Shown here piece by piece: positions 10,994 to 19,751 of a stretch of DNA of 64,000 nt. This DNA is from Thermoplasmata archaeon. GTDB lineage: Archaea > Thermoplasmatota > Thermoplasmata > RBG-16-68-12. The stretch lies in contig DASWDU010000049.1 of assembly GCA_036395115.1 (NCBI GenBank), positions 1-64,000 on the forward strand. Reading direction: 5' to 3'. The notes under the pieces were generated by a model. That model did no database searches and was not told the DNA's origin. It was given only the letters and a program-made list of their open reading frames with translations. Both the position numbers and the translations under genes were made by a program. Each line of letters opens with the position of its first letter. The first letter of the stretch is position 1.

Positions 10994-11767
10994 ATGGAAT
11001 CGGGGAGCCTCGCCGCGCCGGACGCGCTCCTCCGCCGCCTCCGGATTCCCGTGGCCGCCGCCGTCGGGATCGTCGTCGCAGCCGCGTGGTACGTCACGTG
11101 GGTCTCGTCCGACCTCCTCATGCAGGCGCGATCGCCCGCCGCGGTCGGCGCGACGGATCTCGCGCTGTTCTTCGCCCTCCTCGTCGTCATGATGGTCGCG
11201 ATGATGCTGCCGTCCGCACTGCCGATGGTCCTCGCGTACCACGGCTTCACGCGGCTCGAAGCGGGTCGGCCGGCGCGGCCCGCGGACCCGCTCGCGACCC
11301 TCGCCTTCGCCCTGCCCTACTTTCTCGTGTGGGGTGCTTTCGGGGTCGTCGCGCTCGTCGCCCTCGTGGCGGTCAATGCCCTCGGGCCGTGGACGGGCGT
11401 CGCGCTCCTCCTGCCCGCCGGGACCCTCGTCGCCGCGGGAGTGTGGCAGGTCACGCGGACGAAGGAAGTCTGCCTGAGCCACTGCACGTCTCCGATGATG
11501 TTTGTCCTGCATTTCTGGCGTTCCGGGCGGCTCGGCGCGATGCGGATGGGTTTGCGCCACGCCGCATCCTGCATCGGCTGCTGCTGGCTCTTCATGGTCG
11601 TCCTCTTCGTCGCGGGCTCGATGAGCCTCGCGTGGATGGGCGGGATTTCGCTGCTCATCTTCGTGGAGAAGCTCGGCGTCCGTCAGGCGCTCCTCACGCG
11701 AGCCATCGGCGCGGTGCTCCTCACCCTCGGCACCTTGGCGGGGGCAACGGCCCTCGCGGCCGCGTAG
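10994..11767 (+). CDS. DUF2182 integral membrane protein, predicted metal-binding
   Basis: 257 residues with about seven hydrophobic helices. The motif MMVAMMLPSALPMVL in the second helix is typical of DUF2182 (predicted metal-binding integral membrane proteins). Later cysteines, CLSHCTSP and CIGCCW, add possible ligands. Starts at the ATG at 10994 (MESGSLAAP), after which the first helix follows a basic RRLRIP. Divergent from the DUF1326 gene; the pair is likely one functional unit at the membrane. What metal or substrate it handles cannot be told from the sequence. Confidence 0.8.
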   Translation: MESGSLAAPDALLRRLRIPVAAAVGIVVAAAWYVTWVSSDLLMQARSPAAVGATDLALFFALLVVMMVAMMLPSALPMVLAYHGFTRLEAGRPARPADPLATLAFALPYFLVWGAFGVVALVALVAVNALGPWTGVALLLPAGTLVAAGVWQVTRTKEVCLSHCTSPMMFVLHFWRSGRLGAMRMGLRHAASCIGCCWLFMVVLFVAGSMSLAWMGGISLLIFVEKLGVRQALLTRAIGAVLLTLGTLAGATALAAA

Positions 11768-12044
11768 CGGGGGCCCATGCCGCCCCCGTCCGGCCGGACG
11801 ACCGGCCTCCTGGGCGTAAGCCAGCTCGGCGCGTGGGCGACGATTTTTCGCTCCGTGTTCCTCCGCCCCTTCGCCGCGAAAACGATGACAGGCACGATCG
11901 CCCTCGGCGTCCTCGCTGTCGGGGGGGTGGCCTCTTCCTTCAACGACGAACCCGTGCGGCCGAGGCGGTCGCGGGGATCGCTCGATGACGGTGGCGGGAT
12001 CGGCGAGGGACTAAATCGTCGTTCGATCCGATGCGGACAGGAGC
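11768..12044. other. Gap between DUF2182 gene and MFS exporter, no convincing gene
   Basis: About 277 bases between convergent genes. A plus-strand frame opens at 11777 (MPPPSGRTTGLLG) with one short hydrophobic stretch, but it runs on into the antisense of the MFS gene, has biased arginine-rich composition and matches no family I know. I see no RNA gene or repeat. Confidence 0.4.
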
Positions 12045-13286
12045 CTACGGCGCGGACTCGGGCATCTCTTTCACTTGCCGGACGGGGGAGAAAAGGACGA
12101 AGAGGAAGGCGAACGCCCCGCCGGCGAGCCCGACGATGATCGCAGGCCGCAACCCAATCGCCTCTCCGAGGAATCCGCCCGCGAGCGCTCCCAGGGGCAA
12201 CGTCCCCCAAACGATCGTCCGCATGGTCGCATTCAATCGACCCTGAAGTCGGAGGGGGACGATCGCCTGGCGGTAGCTGACCTGGTTGATGTTATAGTAG
12301 AGATTGCCGACGAACGAGACGAAGAACATCGCCGCGATGGCGGCGAAGGCGAGCGGTCCCGTGACGAAGGGCAGCGGGAGGGGAGCGAGGCCAAACATCA
12401 CTCCTCCGAGGATGATGGCCGGCCCCACCCCGATTCGTTTCGCAACGCGATTCGCGGTCACAGCGCCGACGATCCCCCCGATTGACGAGATGGCGAACAG
12501 GAACCCGAGGGCGAGCGGATCGAAGCCGAGACCATCCTTCAGGTACAGGATGAGCAGCGCCGAGAAGATGGCGCTCGAGAAGAAGTTCGACCACGCGGTG
12601 CACGCCGCGATGTGCCGAAGCCGGCGATCCCCCAGGACGACCTTCAGTCCCTCGGCGATTTCCGCAGGCACGGAGCGGCGCTCGGTTGCATCGGGCGTCG
12701 CCTCCCGCTTGCGAATCGCGATCAATGTGATCGCGGAGAAGAAGAACGATGCCGCATCGAAGAGCATCGCGGCGGCCGCCTGGAGGAACTGAATCACCGT
12801 GCCAGCCAACGCGGGCCCACCCGTGTTCGCGAGCGTGTTGCTCGTCTCGAGCTTGCTGTTCGCATCCACGAGTTGTTTACGTTCGACGAGGGCCGGCAGG
12901 TAGGCCTGGTACGCGACATCGAAGAAGACGGTCAAGATGCCGATGAAGAACGAGAAGGCGTACAGGTAGGCCATGTTCAGGAGGCCGGCGAGGCCGAGCA
13001 GGGCGATCGTCAGGATCATGCTCCCGCGGCCGAGATCGGCGAGGATGAGGACGGATCGCCGCTGCCGTCGGTCGACCCACACCCCGACGAGGAGCCCGAA
13101 CAGTAGGAACGGCAGCGTGCCCGCGGCGCCGAGGACGCCCATCTCCGCGGGATGCGCTCCGAGGACGTATACTGCAATGACCGGGATTGCAAGGCCCGTG
13201 AACTGGTCGCCGAGCCGCGAGATGGATTGACCCAACCAGAGGAGCAAGAAGTCGTGGTGACGCCAGAGCGTGGGCCCGGCTGCCAT
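12045..13286 (-). CDS. MFS transporter, enterobactin-exporter-like (MFS_3)
   Basis: About 413 residues in 12 predicted helices. It starts best at [20 protein letters not shown] (13286), which is the usual N-terminus of this drug or siderophore efflux branch; the ORF can be extended 20 codons upstream without homologous-looking sequence. The loop between helices 2 and 3 has [10 protein letters not shown], the family's conserved G-x-x-x-D-R-x-x-R motif. Family knowledge suggests proton-driven efflux, substrate unknown. It is divergent from the transaldolase gene. Confidence 0.85.
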   Translation of the reverse strand: MAAGPTLWRHHDFLLLWLGQSISRLGDQFTGLAIPVIAVYVLGAHPAEMGVLGAAGTLPFLLFGLLVGVWVDRRQRRSVLILADLGRGSMILTIALLGLAGLLNMAYLYAFSFFIGILTVFFDVAYQAYLPALVERKQLVDANSKLETSNTLANTGGPALAGTVIQFLQAAAAMLFDAASFFFSAITLIAIRKREATPDATERRSVPAEIAEGLKVVLGDRRLRHIAACTAWSNFFSSAIFSALLILYLKDGLGFDPLALGFLFAISSIGGIVGAVTANRVAKRIGVGPAIILGGVMFGLAPLPLPFVTGPLAFAAIAAMFFVSFVGNLYYNINQVSYRQAIVPLRLQGRLNATMRTIVWGTLPLGALAGGFLGEAIGLRPAIIVGLAGGAFAFLFVLFSPVRQVKEMPESAP

Positions 13287-13408
13287 CGGTGAACCGCCCG
13301 CATCGGTCGTTCGGATATGTAGGTTCGCCCGCCGTGCGGGGGACAACGTCTCCCGCGAAGCGGAAATCCTCTTATCGACCTGCCGCCATCGGTCGTCGGC
13401 GGACGCGC

Positions 13409-14056
13409 ATGGTGAAGATTTTCCTCGACACCGCGAACATCGACGAGATCCGCGAGGCGGCCTCGTGGGGCGTGCTCGACGGCGTCACGACGAACCCCAC
13501 GCTCGTCGCCAAGACGGGCCGCAAGTGGTCCGAGGTGATCCAGGACATCCTCGCCCTCGTCGACGGCCCGATCTCCCTCGAGGTGACGACGACCCAGGCG
13601 GACGAGATGATCAAGCAGGGCCGTCAGCTCGCGAAGCTCCACGAGAACGTCGTCGTGAAGATCCAGATGACGACGGAAGGTCTGAAGGCGATCAAGGCGC
13701 TGTCGTCCGAAGGCGTCAAGATCAACACGACGCTCATCTTCAGCGCGAACCAGGCGATCTTGGCCGCGAAGGCCGGCGCGAAGTACGTGAGCCCGTTCAT
13801 CGGCCGGCTCGACGACATGGGCCAAGAGGGGATGCAGGTGATTCGCGAGATCGTCGAGATCTTCCGGAACTACGAATGGGATTGCGAGGTCCTCGTCGCG
13901 TCGATCCGCCATCCGCTTCACGTAATCGAGGCCGCAAAACTCGGCGCGGACATCGTCACCCTGCCGTTCGACGTCCTGACGAAGATGACGCAGCATGCCC
14001 TGACCGACGTCGGGCTGAAGCGGTTCCTGGACGATTGGCAGAAGGTGCCGAAGTAG
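13409..14056 (+). CDS. Small transaldolase (TalC/FSA family)
   Basis: 215 residues, the short decameric class I aldolase type that serves as transaldolase in archaea and many bacteria. The Schiff-base lysine is K84 in VVVKIQMT; D7 in FLDTAN and TTNPTL (27-32) complete the active site. The C-terminal [10 protein letters not shown] is the family's usual subunit-contact helix. Together with rpe and transketolase it lets the cell make pentoses from fructose 6-phosphate. The ATG at 13409 lies about 30 bases after an AT-rich CTCTTATCG that may be the promoter. Transaldolase versus fructose-6-phosphate aldolase activity cannot be separated here. Confidence 0.93.
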   Translation: MVKIFLDTANIDEIREAASWGVLDGVTTNPTLVAKTGRKWSEVIQDILALVDGPISLEVTTTQADEMIKQGRQLAKLHENVVVKIQMTTEGLKAIKALSSEGVKINTTLIFSANQAILAAKAGAKYVSPFIGRLDDMGQEGMQVIREIVEIFRNYEWDCEVLVASIRHPLHVIEAAKLGADIVTLPFDVLTKMTQHALTDVGLKRFLDDWQKVPK

Positions 14057-14109
14057 GCCGAGGGCCGGATTGAGCAAGCCTCATTTATGGCATCGGGCAT
14101 CGGGATGGC

Positions 14110-14277
14110 GTGAAGCTTCCGAGCCTCCGAACGCTCGGCGTGGTCGGATTCCTGGCGCTAGCGGCCGTCGCGACGGCCCTCGGATGTCCGTTCTTCCGGA
14201 ACCCGGGGAACTTCGCGACTACGGGCGGCCTCGTCGGGTACGTCCGCTACGTCGTCGACGTCCACCGAAAGCGCTGA
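14110..14277 (+). CDS. Possible 55-residue membrane or secreted protein
   Basis: A GTG-started frame too short for most gene callers. It encodes a basic start (KLPSLR), one hydrophobic segment (TLGVVGFLALAAVATALG) directly followed by C and then a short polar tail ending VDVHRKR. A TATA-like CATTTATGG (about 14089-14097) lies about 17-20 bases upstream, close to the spacing for a leaderless message. The hydrophobic segment and promoter favour a real gene, but I recognise no family. Confidence 0.4.
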   Translation: MKLPSLRTLGVVGFLALAAVATALGCPFFRNPGNFATTGGLVGYVRYVVDVHRKR

Positions 14278-14365
14278 CCCTTCGACCCGCGTCGCGTGGA
14301 TAGTTAGGGTCCTCCCGAACCGGGGGGAATCTTTCAAGAGGTGCGGGGCCGATAGTACCGACCGG

Positions 14366-14905
14366 ATGGACCCGGGCGCTCCCAAGATCACGCTCGACCA
14401 AGAGAGTTTCAAAGCGCTCGCCTCCGACGTCCGCGTCGGCATCCTGAAGCGCCTCGACGTGCGGCGGGAGACCGTCACGGACCTGAGCAACCGGATCGCG
14501 CTGAGCAAGCCGACCCTCCTGGAGCACCTTGAGAAGCTCCAGGCGGCGGGGCTCGTCAAGCGGGTCGACGAAGGCCGCAAGTGGATCTACTACGAGCTCT
14601 CGGATAAGGGCCGGAAAATCCTGCATCCGGAACGGGTCGCGATCACGCTCGCTCTGTGCGCCGCCGTCGGGCTCGCGATCATAGGGGCGATATACGTGTT
14701 GTCCGCATCGGCGCTGATGGGGGCCGGCCCTCTGCAGAATCAGACCGCTTTTCCCGCCGAAAGACTGCAGAGTACTGCGACCGGAGTCTCCGTCGTGATC
14801 TTGCCGTTCGTCCTCTCGGCCCTGTGCGTGTTCGTGGCGCTCGCCCTCCGTGTGTACGGCCGGCATCGGCGGCATCGGTTCTTCGCGGAACTCGACGTCG
14901 CATGA
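14366..14905 (+). CDS. Membrane-anchored winged-helix regulator (ArsR-like)
   Basis: 179 residues. Residues 10-85 are a winged helix of the ArsR type (FKALASDVRVGILKRL, SKPTLLEHLEKLQAAGLV, GRKWIYYELSDKG). Two transmembrane helices follow (about 93-117 and 137-160), with an outside loop of about 20 residues, and then a basic HRRHRFF tail. A DNA-binding domain at the membrane suggests a sensor that responds to an envelope signal without a kinase. It stands 46 bases ahead of the MoxR/DUF58 operon on the same strand, so that operon is its likeliest target. Confidence 0.8.
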   Translation: MDPGAPKITLDQESFKALASDVRVGILKRLDVRRETVTDLSNRIALSKPTLLEHLEKLQAAGLVKRVDEGRKWIYYELSDKGRKILHPERVAITLALCAAVGLAIIGAIYVLSASALMGAGPLQNQTAFPAERLQSTATGVSVVILPFVLSALCVFVALALRVYGRHRRHRFFAELDVA

Positions 14906-14951
14906 GTTCGTCCGCGGGCAGGGATGCCCGTCCGGCTTCCGGGAAATCGTT

Positions 14952-15863
14952 ATGAGCGGCGACGGCCTTCGCAACGGTGTGCCGCGGCTCCGGCGGGGGA
15001 GGCCCGCGTGGGCGGTCCCCGTGCTCCTGTTCCTCGCCGTCGTGCTCGCCGCGGCCCTGGCGTTCAACGTCGCGAACCTCGAGGCGGGGGACGAGACGGC
15101 GCCTCCGCTCCCCCGGGGTACGAGCCCGGGGGCCCTGTTCACGCTCGACCCGATCTACGCGGACGTCCTCGTCGTCGGGTTCGGCGGCACGGTCGTCGGG
15201 GCCGCGATCTACCTGATCCTCACGAACCGCGGACACCAGGGGCGCCCGGCGAAGCCCTCGCGGTGGCGGGAGATCCTCTCGTCCGTCCTCGGGCTCGTGA
15301 TCGTCCTCGCGCTCCTGTTCGGATGGCCGCGGATGGTCCACACCCTCGCCCCAGGAAACGAGACGGCGGACTCGACGACCGTGACCGGGGACTCCGGGAA
15401 CGTGACGGCGTGGCCCGCCTCCGTGGGCGCGCCGCTCGGCCTGTTCTTGGCCATCACCGTCCTCGGGACGATCCTCGGGATGTCGTACCTGCTCCGCCGC
15501 AACGCCGGCGGCTTCGAGGTCGACGACGACGCCGCGCCGGACGAGCGACGAACCGCGTCCGAGGCCGTCGGAGCGGCGATCGCAGAGCTCGAGATCGGAG
15601 GCGACGTGCGGGGGGCGATCCTCGCGTGCTTCCAGCGGTTCTGCCGCCTTCTCGGGTCGCGAGGGATCGCGGAGCAGGGGGCGATGACGCCTCGGGAGCT
15701 CGAACGCCTCGCCGTGGACCGCCTGCGCGTCTCGCCGGACGCCTCGGGGACCCTGACCTCGTTGTTCGAGGAGGCCCGGTACAGCGACCACCCGCTGCGG
15801 GAGGCGGACCGTGCGCGGGCGATCGAGAGCCTCACGGGGATCCGGGCGGCGCTGGAGGCGTGA
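14952..15863 (+). CDS. Membrane protein with C-terminal DUF4129 domain
   Basis: 303 residues. Four hydrophobic helices (around AVPVLLFLAVVLAAALAF, VLVVGFGGTVVGAAIYLI, ILSSVLGLVIVLALLFG and GLFLAITVLGTILGM) are followed by a cytoplasmic region whose last 85 residues (CFQRFCRLLGSRG ... TPRELERLA ... LFEEARYSDHPL) fit DUF4129. DUF4129 proteins accompany MoxR ATPases and DUF58 proteins, as here. The start MSGDGLRNG is 49 bases after the winged-helix gene. The outer loops hold N-x-T sequons. Probably a structural part of the MoxR membrane complex. Confidence 0.8.
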   Translation: MSGDGLRNGVPRLRRGRPAWAVPVLLFLAVVLAAALAFNVANLEAGDETAPPLPRGTSPGALFTLDPIYADVLVVGFGGTVVGAAIYLILTNRGHQGRPAKPSRWREILSSVLGLVIVLALLFGWPRMVHTLAPGNETADSTTVTGDSGNVTAWPASVGAPLGLFLAITVLGTILGMSYLLRRNAGGFEVDDDAAPDERRTASEAVGAAIAELEIGGDVRGAILACFQRFCRLLGSRGIAEQGAMTPRELERLAVDRLRVSPDASGTLTSLFEEARYSDHPLREADRARAIESLTGIRAALEA

Positions 15864-15864
15864 G

Positions 15865-16470
15865 ATGTTCCGGCGGCCGCTCCCCATCGCGACGGCCCAT
15901 CCTCGGCCCGCACGGACGGAGGATTCGCGGGAGACGCTCTGGTCGGAAGCCGCCGCGGTCATCGCCCTCGCGGTGACGGTCGGCGTCCTCCTGTACGAGG
16001 CGCAGTTCAGCAGCTCGATGCAATGGCTCCTCGGGGTCGGATTCCTCGCCGCGTTCGCCCTGTTCGCGTGGGGCCTGATCCTCCGCCGGACGGCGGAACC
16101 GGCGCCGCTCGTCGGCCCGTCGACCCCGGGGACCATCCGCGAGGGGGAGCTCGGGGCCCTCGCCGCCGCCGTGCGACGCGCCTCGCGCGGCATGGCGTAC
16201 AGCCAAGTGTTGGTCGCCTCGCGCGCCCGGGCCGCATTCGTCGAGCGGGTTCGCCTCGCCCTGGGCCTCTCGCCAGAGGCGATCCGGGAGGCGCAGCGGG
16301 ATCCCGAGGCGCTCCACCGAATCCTGCACGACGAGGTCCTCGAGGACTTCGTGCACTTGCGCGTCGGCGACTTGGAGGACCGCTACCGCTGGGTCGTCGA
16401 GGCACGGGGACGGCGCGGGTTCGGCCCGGATTTCCTCGGGGTCCTCCGGCGCATGGAGGCGTGGAGGTGA
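15865..16470 (+). CDS. Two-helix membrane protein of the MoxR operon
   Basis: 201 residues. The start ATG follows the previous stop by one base. Two helices (AAAVIALAVTVGVLLY and QWLLGVGFLAAFALFAWGLIL) lead to a cytoplasmic domain with ALAAAVRRASRGMAYSQVLVASR and a C-terminal helix ending GPDFLGVLRRMEAW. I recognise no named domain, but proteins of this layout occur between DUF4129 and MoxR genes. Its GTGA junction with moxR suggests coupled translation. Confidence 0.7.
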   Translation: MFRRPLPIATAHPRPARTEDSRETLWSEAAAVIALAVTVGVLLYEAQFSSSMQWLLGVGFLAAFALFAWGLILRRTAEPAPLVGPSTPGTIREGELGALAAAVRRASRGMAYSQVLVASRARAAFVERVRLALGLSPEAIREAQRDPEALHRILHDEVLEDFVHLRVGDLEDRYRWVVEARGRRGFGPDFLGVLRRMEAWR

Positions 16471-17417
16471 AGGTCACCTCCGTCGCGGAGATCGGCGGAG
16501 CGCTCCTCGACGCGGTCGAGACCGTCATCGTGGGAAAGCGGCCGGTCCTCGAGCGCGTCCTGTGGGCGATCCTCGGCGACGGGCACCTCCTGATCGAGGA
16601 CGTGCCGGGCCTCGCGAAGACGCTGATCGCGAAGTGCTTCGCCGCGGGACTCGGCCTCGGGTTCCGCCGCGTGCAATTCACGCCGGACCTGCTCCCGGCG
16701 GACATCACCGGCACCTACGTCTTCGATCGCAAGACGGGCGAGTTCGTCCTCCGTCGCGGCCCCGTGTTCACGAACGTCCTCCTGGCGGACGAGATCAACC
16801 GCGCGCCGCCGAAGACGCAGTCCGCGTTGCTCGAGGCGATGCAGGAACGGCAGGCGACGCTCGAGGGCGAGACGTTCCGCCTCGATCGGCCGTTCTTCGT
16901 GATCGCGACGCAGAATCCGATCGAGCACGAGGGCACGTATCCGCTGCCCGAAGCCCAGGTCGACCGGTTCCTCCTCAAGATCGACGTCGGCTATCCGACG
17001 CGCGAGCAGGAGATCGAGATCCTCCGTCGACGGCGGGACCGGCGGACGGACGACGCGACGATCGAGCCGATCACGACGCCCGATGAGGTCCGTGCGCTCC
17101 AAGCCGCACTCGAGGACGTCCACGTCGATCCGGCGGTCGAAGGGTACATGGTCGACGTCGTCACGATGACCCGCGGGCACAGCCAGGTCGAGATCGGCGC
17201 GAGCCCGCGAGGCTCCCTCGCCCTCCTCAAGTTGTCGCGCGCGCGGGCGGCGCTCGCGGGCCGGGACTTCGTCACCCCGGACGACGTGAAAGAGGTCGCG
17301 CAACCGGCCCTCGCGCACCGGCTCATCCTCAAGCCGGATCCGTGGATCCGGGGCGTCCGGACGTCGTCCGTCATCTCCGATGTCCTCGGGCAGGTGCGAG
17401 TGCCGAAGGTGCCGTGA
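16467..17417 (+). CDS. MoxR-family AAA+ ATPase
   Basis: 316 residues. AAA+ core with a Walker A-like EDVPGLAKT, Walker B LLADEINRAPPKTQ, sensor 1 IATQNPIEHEGTYPLPEAQ and the lid region ending PRGSLALL with the sensor 2 arginine. MoxR ATPases act as chaperones that activate or insert metal into von Willebrand-type partner proteins. The start is taken as the GTG that overlaps the previous stop, with GGAGG 7 bases upstream; a GTG at 16461 is the alternative. Next gene is the DUF58 partner, two bases downstream of its stop. Confidence 0.92.
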   Translation: MKVTSVAEIGGALLDAVETVIVGKRPVLERVLWAILGDGHLLIEDVPGLAKTLIAKCFAAGLGLGFRRVQFTPDLLPADITGTYVFDRKTGEFVLRRGPVFTNVLLADEINRAPPKTQSALLEAMQERQATLEGETFRLDRPFFVIATQNPIEHEGTYPLPEAQVDRFLLKIDVGYPTREQEIEILRRRRDRRTDDATIEPITTPDEVRALQAALEDVHVDPAVEGYMVDVVTMTRGHSQVEIGASPRGSLALLKLSRARAALAGRDFVTPDDVKEVAQPALAHRLILKPDPWIRGVRTSSVISDVLGQVRVPKVP

Positions 17418-17418
17418 C

Positions 17419-18687
17419 ATGCGGACGTCCCTGGCGAGCGGCCTCGCCGCGGCGTCGCTCGCGTTCCTCCTCGTCGGGCTCGCGGCGCGGAGCTGGCAGG
17501 TCGTCCTGCTCTCCTTGCCGCCGGTCCTCTTCCTCGCCCTCGGCTCGCTGTTCCCGCCGCCGACGCCCCGGGTCGTCGCCGTGCGGAGCCTTTCGCGGGA
17601 CCGGGTGCAGGCGGGCTCGGATGCGCGCGTCGATCTCGTCGTTCGGAACGAGGGGCCGGCGCTCGACCTCGTCGAGATCCTCGACGTGTTGCCGCCGGAG
17701 CTCGCAGTCGTCCGGGGCACGAACCACGCCGTGATCGCCTTGGAGCGGGGCGGCGTCGTCCCGCTCTCGTACGAAGTGCGGTCGGCGGTGAAGGGGGACT
17801 TCCACCTCGGGCCCGTCCGCGTGCGTTCCCTCGATCCGCTCGCCCTCGGCGCGGAGGACGCGGTCGTGCCGCTCGACTCGCGGCTCGTCGTCGCCCCGGC
17901 CATGGAGGACCTCCGGCGGGCACGCCTCCAGCCGCGGCGCACGCGGCCGTGGTTCGGCCAGGTCCCCTCGAGGCGGATCGGCGTGGGCACGGACTTCTGG
18001 GGGATCCGGGAGTACGTCCCCGGAGACGACGTCCGGCGGATCAACTGGAAGGCGTCCGCACGGTTCGATCGGCTGTTCTCGAACGAGTACGAGGGCGAGC
18101 GATCCGGGGACGTCGTGATCGTCGTCGACGCGCGGCGCGAATCGTTCATCGGGACGGAGGAGGACAACCCGATCGAGCACGCCGTCCGGGCGGCCCTCGC
18201 GATTGCGGAGCACGTCCTCGCGTCGAAGAACCGCGTCGGGCTCATCGTCCAGCGGGACGTGCTGGACTGGGTGCCGCCCGCGTTCGGCCGGAAGCAGCTC
18301 TACCGCATCCTGGACCACCTGACCCACGTCCGGCCGGGCGGGGAGTGGCCGTTCGCCCACGTCGCCTGGGTGCTCTCCCGGTTCTTCCCACGGAATTGCC
18401 TCGTCGTCATCATCTCGCCGCTGCAGGATCGGTCGGCGCTGTCGGCGATTATCGCGCTGGCGGCCCGCGGCACGGACGTCGCGATCGTCTCGCCCTCGCC
18501 GCTCGCGATCGAATGGAGGCTCGGCGACAAGAGGTCGGAGCTCGCCACCGCCCACCGGATCCTGACGATGGAGCGCGCGAACCTGATCGCACAGCTGGGG
18601 CGCATCGCCCAGGTCGTCGACTGGGATCCGACGACGCCGCTCGCGCTCGCCTTGCGGAGGATGGGCACACGGCCGCGTCCCGCGTAG
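17419..18687 (+). CDS. DUF58 protein, MoxR partner
   Basis: 422 residues. Two N-terminal membrane helices (residues 3-45), an Ig-like beta domain (about 55-165) and then the DUF58 signature FWGIREYVPGDDVRRINWKA (about 193-215) that begins a von Willebrand factor A-like fold. The MIDAS-like DARRES and the later VVIISPLQDRS fit this fold. Such proteins are thought to be MoxR-dependent envelope factors, sometimes linked to stress survival. It is the fourth gene in the operon. Confidence 0.88.
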   Translation: MRTSLASGLAAASLAFLLVGLAARSWQVVLLSLPPVLFLALGSLFPPPTPRVVAVRSLSRDRVQAGSDARVDLVVRNEGPALDLVEILDVLPPELAVVRGTNHAVIALERGGVVPLSYEVRSAVKGDFHLGPVRVRSLDPLALGAEDAVVPLDSRLVVAPAMEDLRRARLQPRRTRPWFGQVPSRRIGVGTDFWGIREYVPGDDVRRINWKASARFDRLFSNEYEGERSGDVVIVVDARRESFIGTEEDNPIEHAVRAALAIAEHVLASKNRVGLIVQRDVLDWVPPAFGRKQLYRILDHLTHVRPGGEWPFAHVAWVLSRFFPRNCLVVIISPLQDRSALSAIIALAARGTDVAIVSPSPLAIEWRLGDKRSELATAHRILTMERANLIAQLGRIAQVVDWDPTTPLALALRRMGTRPRPA

Positions 18688-18731
18688 TTCCGCTCGCGCT
18701 TCGAGGCGCGCCGACGGCCCTGCTCGCCGCC

Positions 18732-19253
18732 TTGGTGGGCTGGACCGTCGCCGACCTCTTCGCGATCGAAGATGTCGGGTCGAAGACGGCGCTGGTCGAA
18801 CTCCTCGTCGTCGGCGTCGCGGTCCTGATCGTCGCGCATGCGCTCCGACGACCCGCGCTCCGTCCGATCGGCCTGACGGGCGTCGGGGCCGTGTACGTGG
18901 CCTCGCACACGATCGTCTTGGGAGTCCAAGTGCTGCCGGCGCTCGGCTTCGTGGTCCTCCTGATCACCCATGTCGAATTGCGGATCCTGGCCGATCGGTT
19001 CGCGCGACTCTACGAACTCGCGCTCTCGGCGGCGGACCGGGCGCGGATCCGCGGGGCGCTGGGCCGAGCGGCGTTGCGTCTCGCGACGGCTGCGATCCTC
19101 GCGGTCGTCGTGCCGCTGATCGCCGCGAATCTTGCCGTCGCCGGCGTCGTCCCGCTCACGACGATTCCCAGCGCCATCCTCCTCGCGGCCGGGCTCGTGG
19201 CGATCGTCGTGGCGCTCGCGATCCTGCCAAGCCTGCGAGGGAGAGCGGCGTAA
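18732..19253 (+). CDS. Polytopic membrane protein at the end of the MoxR operon
   Basis: About 173 residues with five hydrophobic helices and a central amphipathic stretch (LADRFARLYELALSAADRARIR). There is no ATG near the start. The frame is open through the stop of the DUF58 gene and the first usable starts are TTG 18732 and GTG 18735, so the N-terminus is uncertain by about 20 codons. No family recognised. Position suggests it is co-transcribed with moxR and DUF58. Confidence 0.55.
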   Translation: MVGWTVADLFAIEDVGSKTALVELLVVGVAVLIVAHALRRPALRPIGLTGVGAVYVASHTIVLGVQVLPALGFVVLLITHVELRILADRFARLYELALSAADRARIRGALGRAALRLATAAILAVVVPLIAANLAVAGVVPLTTIPSAILLAAGLVAIVVALAILPSLRGRAA

Positions 19254-19316
19254 TTCCACGCGCGGATCGCGCGCGGCGCAAAGGATAACTAGACCTCGAA
19301 CTTTGCGACGGCCGCT

Positions 19317-19389
19317 GCCCCGGTGGTCTAGCGGTCTATGATCCCGGCCTGTCGAGCCGGGTGCTCGGGTTCGAATCCCGACCGGGGCG
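19317..19389 (+). tRNA. tRNA-Asp (anticodon GTC)
   Basis: 73 bases fold as a complete cloverleaf: acceptor GCCCCGG pairs with CCGGGGC plus discriminator G, the anticodon arm CCGGCCTGTCGAGCCGG shows GTC, and the T arm is CTCGGGTTCGAATCCCGA. There is no encoded CCA, as usual in archaea, and no intron. An AT-rich box (GGATAACTAG) lies about 30 bases upstream. Confidence 0.96.
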
Positions 19390-19398
19390 TCTTACCCG

Positions 19399-19638
19399 TT
19401 ACTTCTTGGTGTTTTCCGTTTTTGCATCTTCTCGTATCTTCTGTTTTGCGAGTTCCGGGTTCTGGATGTACAAGATGATCGCGTTGGCGTGACCATGTCC
19501 CAGCCCGCAGTCCGACTTGAGCCACGTAAGTAGCTCGCCGTGTTTTGCGAGGCCCTTCTCTTTCGCCAGCGCTCGGAAGTATTCCGGGTCCTTTCCGGTC
19601 TTGGCCCTGATGTTGTCGATGTATGCTTTGTATGTCAT
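19399..19638 (-). CDS. DUF4287 domain protein
   Basis: 79 residues from the ATG at 19638 (MTYKAYIDNIRAKTGKDPEYF), which is the typical beginning of the DUF4287 domain; the middle has KHGELLTWLKSDCGLGHGHA, its second conserved block. The in-frame extension to 19707 is not family-like. The function of the family is unknown to me. The gene ends ten bases from the 3' end of tRNA-Asp and is visibly richer in A and T than its neighbours (for instance TTTTCCGTTTTTGCATC near its end), which suggests it was acquired. Confidence 0.75.
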   Translation of the reverse strand: MTYKAYIDNIRAKTGKDPEYFRALAKEKGLAKHGELLTWLKSDCGLGHGHANAIILYIQNPELAKQKIREDAKTENTKK

Positions 19639-19751
19639 AGTTTCGCCGGGTGCATCTGCTGGGTCAATCTGAATTCTTACTGTTCGATCGAATCCGATTG
19701 GACGCATCTGTACCGGGCACCGGAGACTAACTTTGATTAGGCCATGCAGCC

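Noticed and set aside
11777-12139. Open frame after the DUF2182 gene with a short hydrophobic part.
   Set aside because: Overlaps the MFS gene on the other strand, has no family likeness, and turns arginine-rich.
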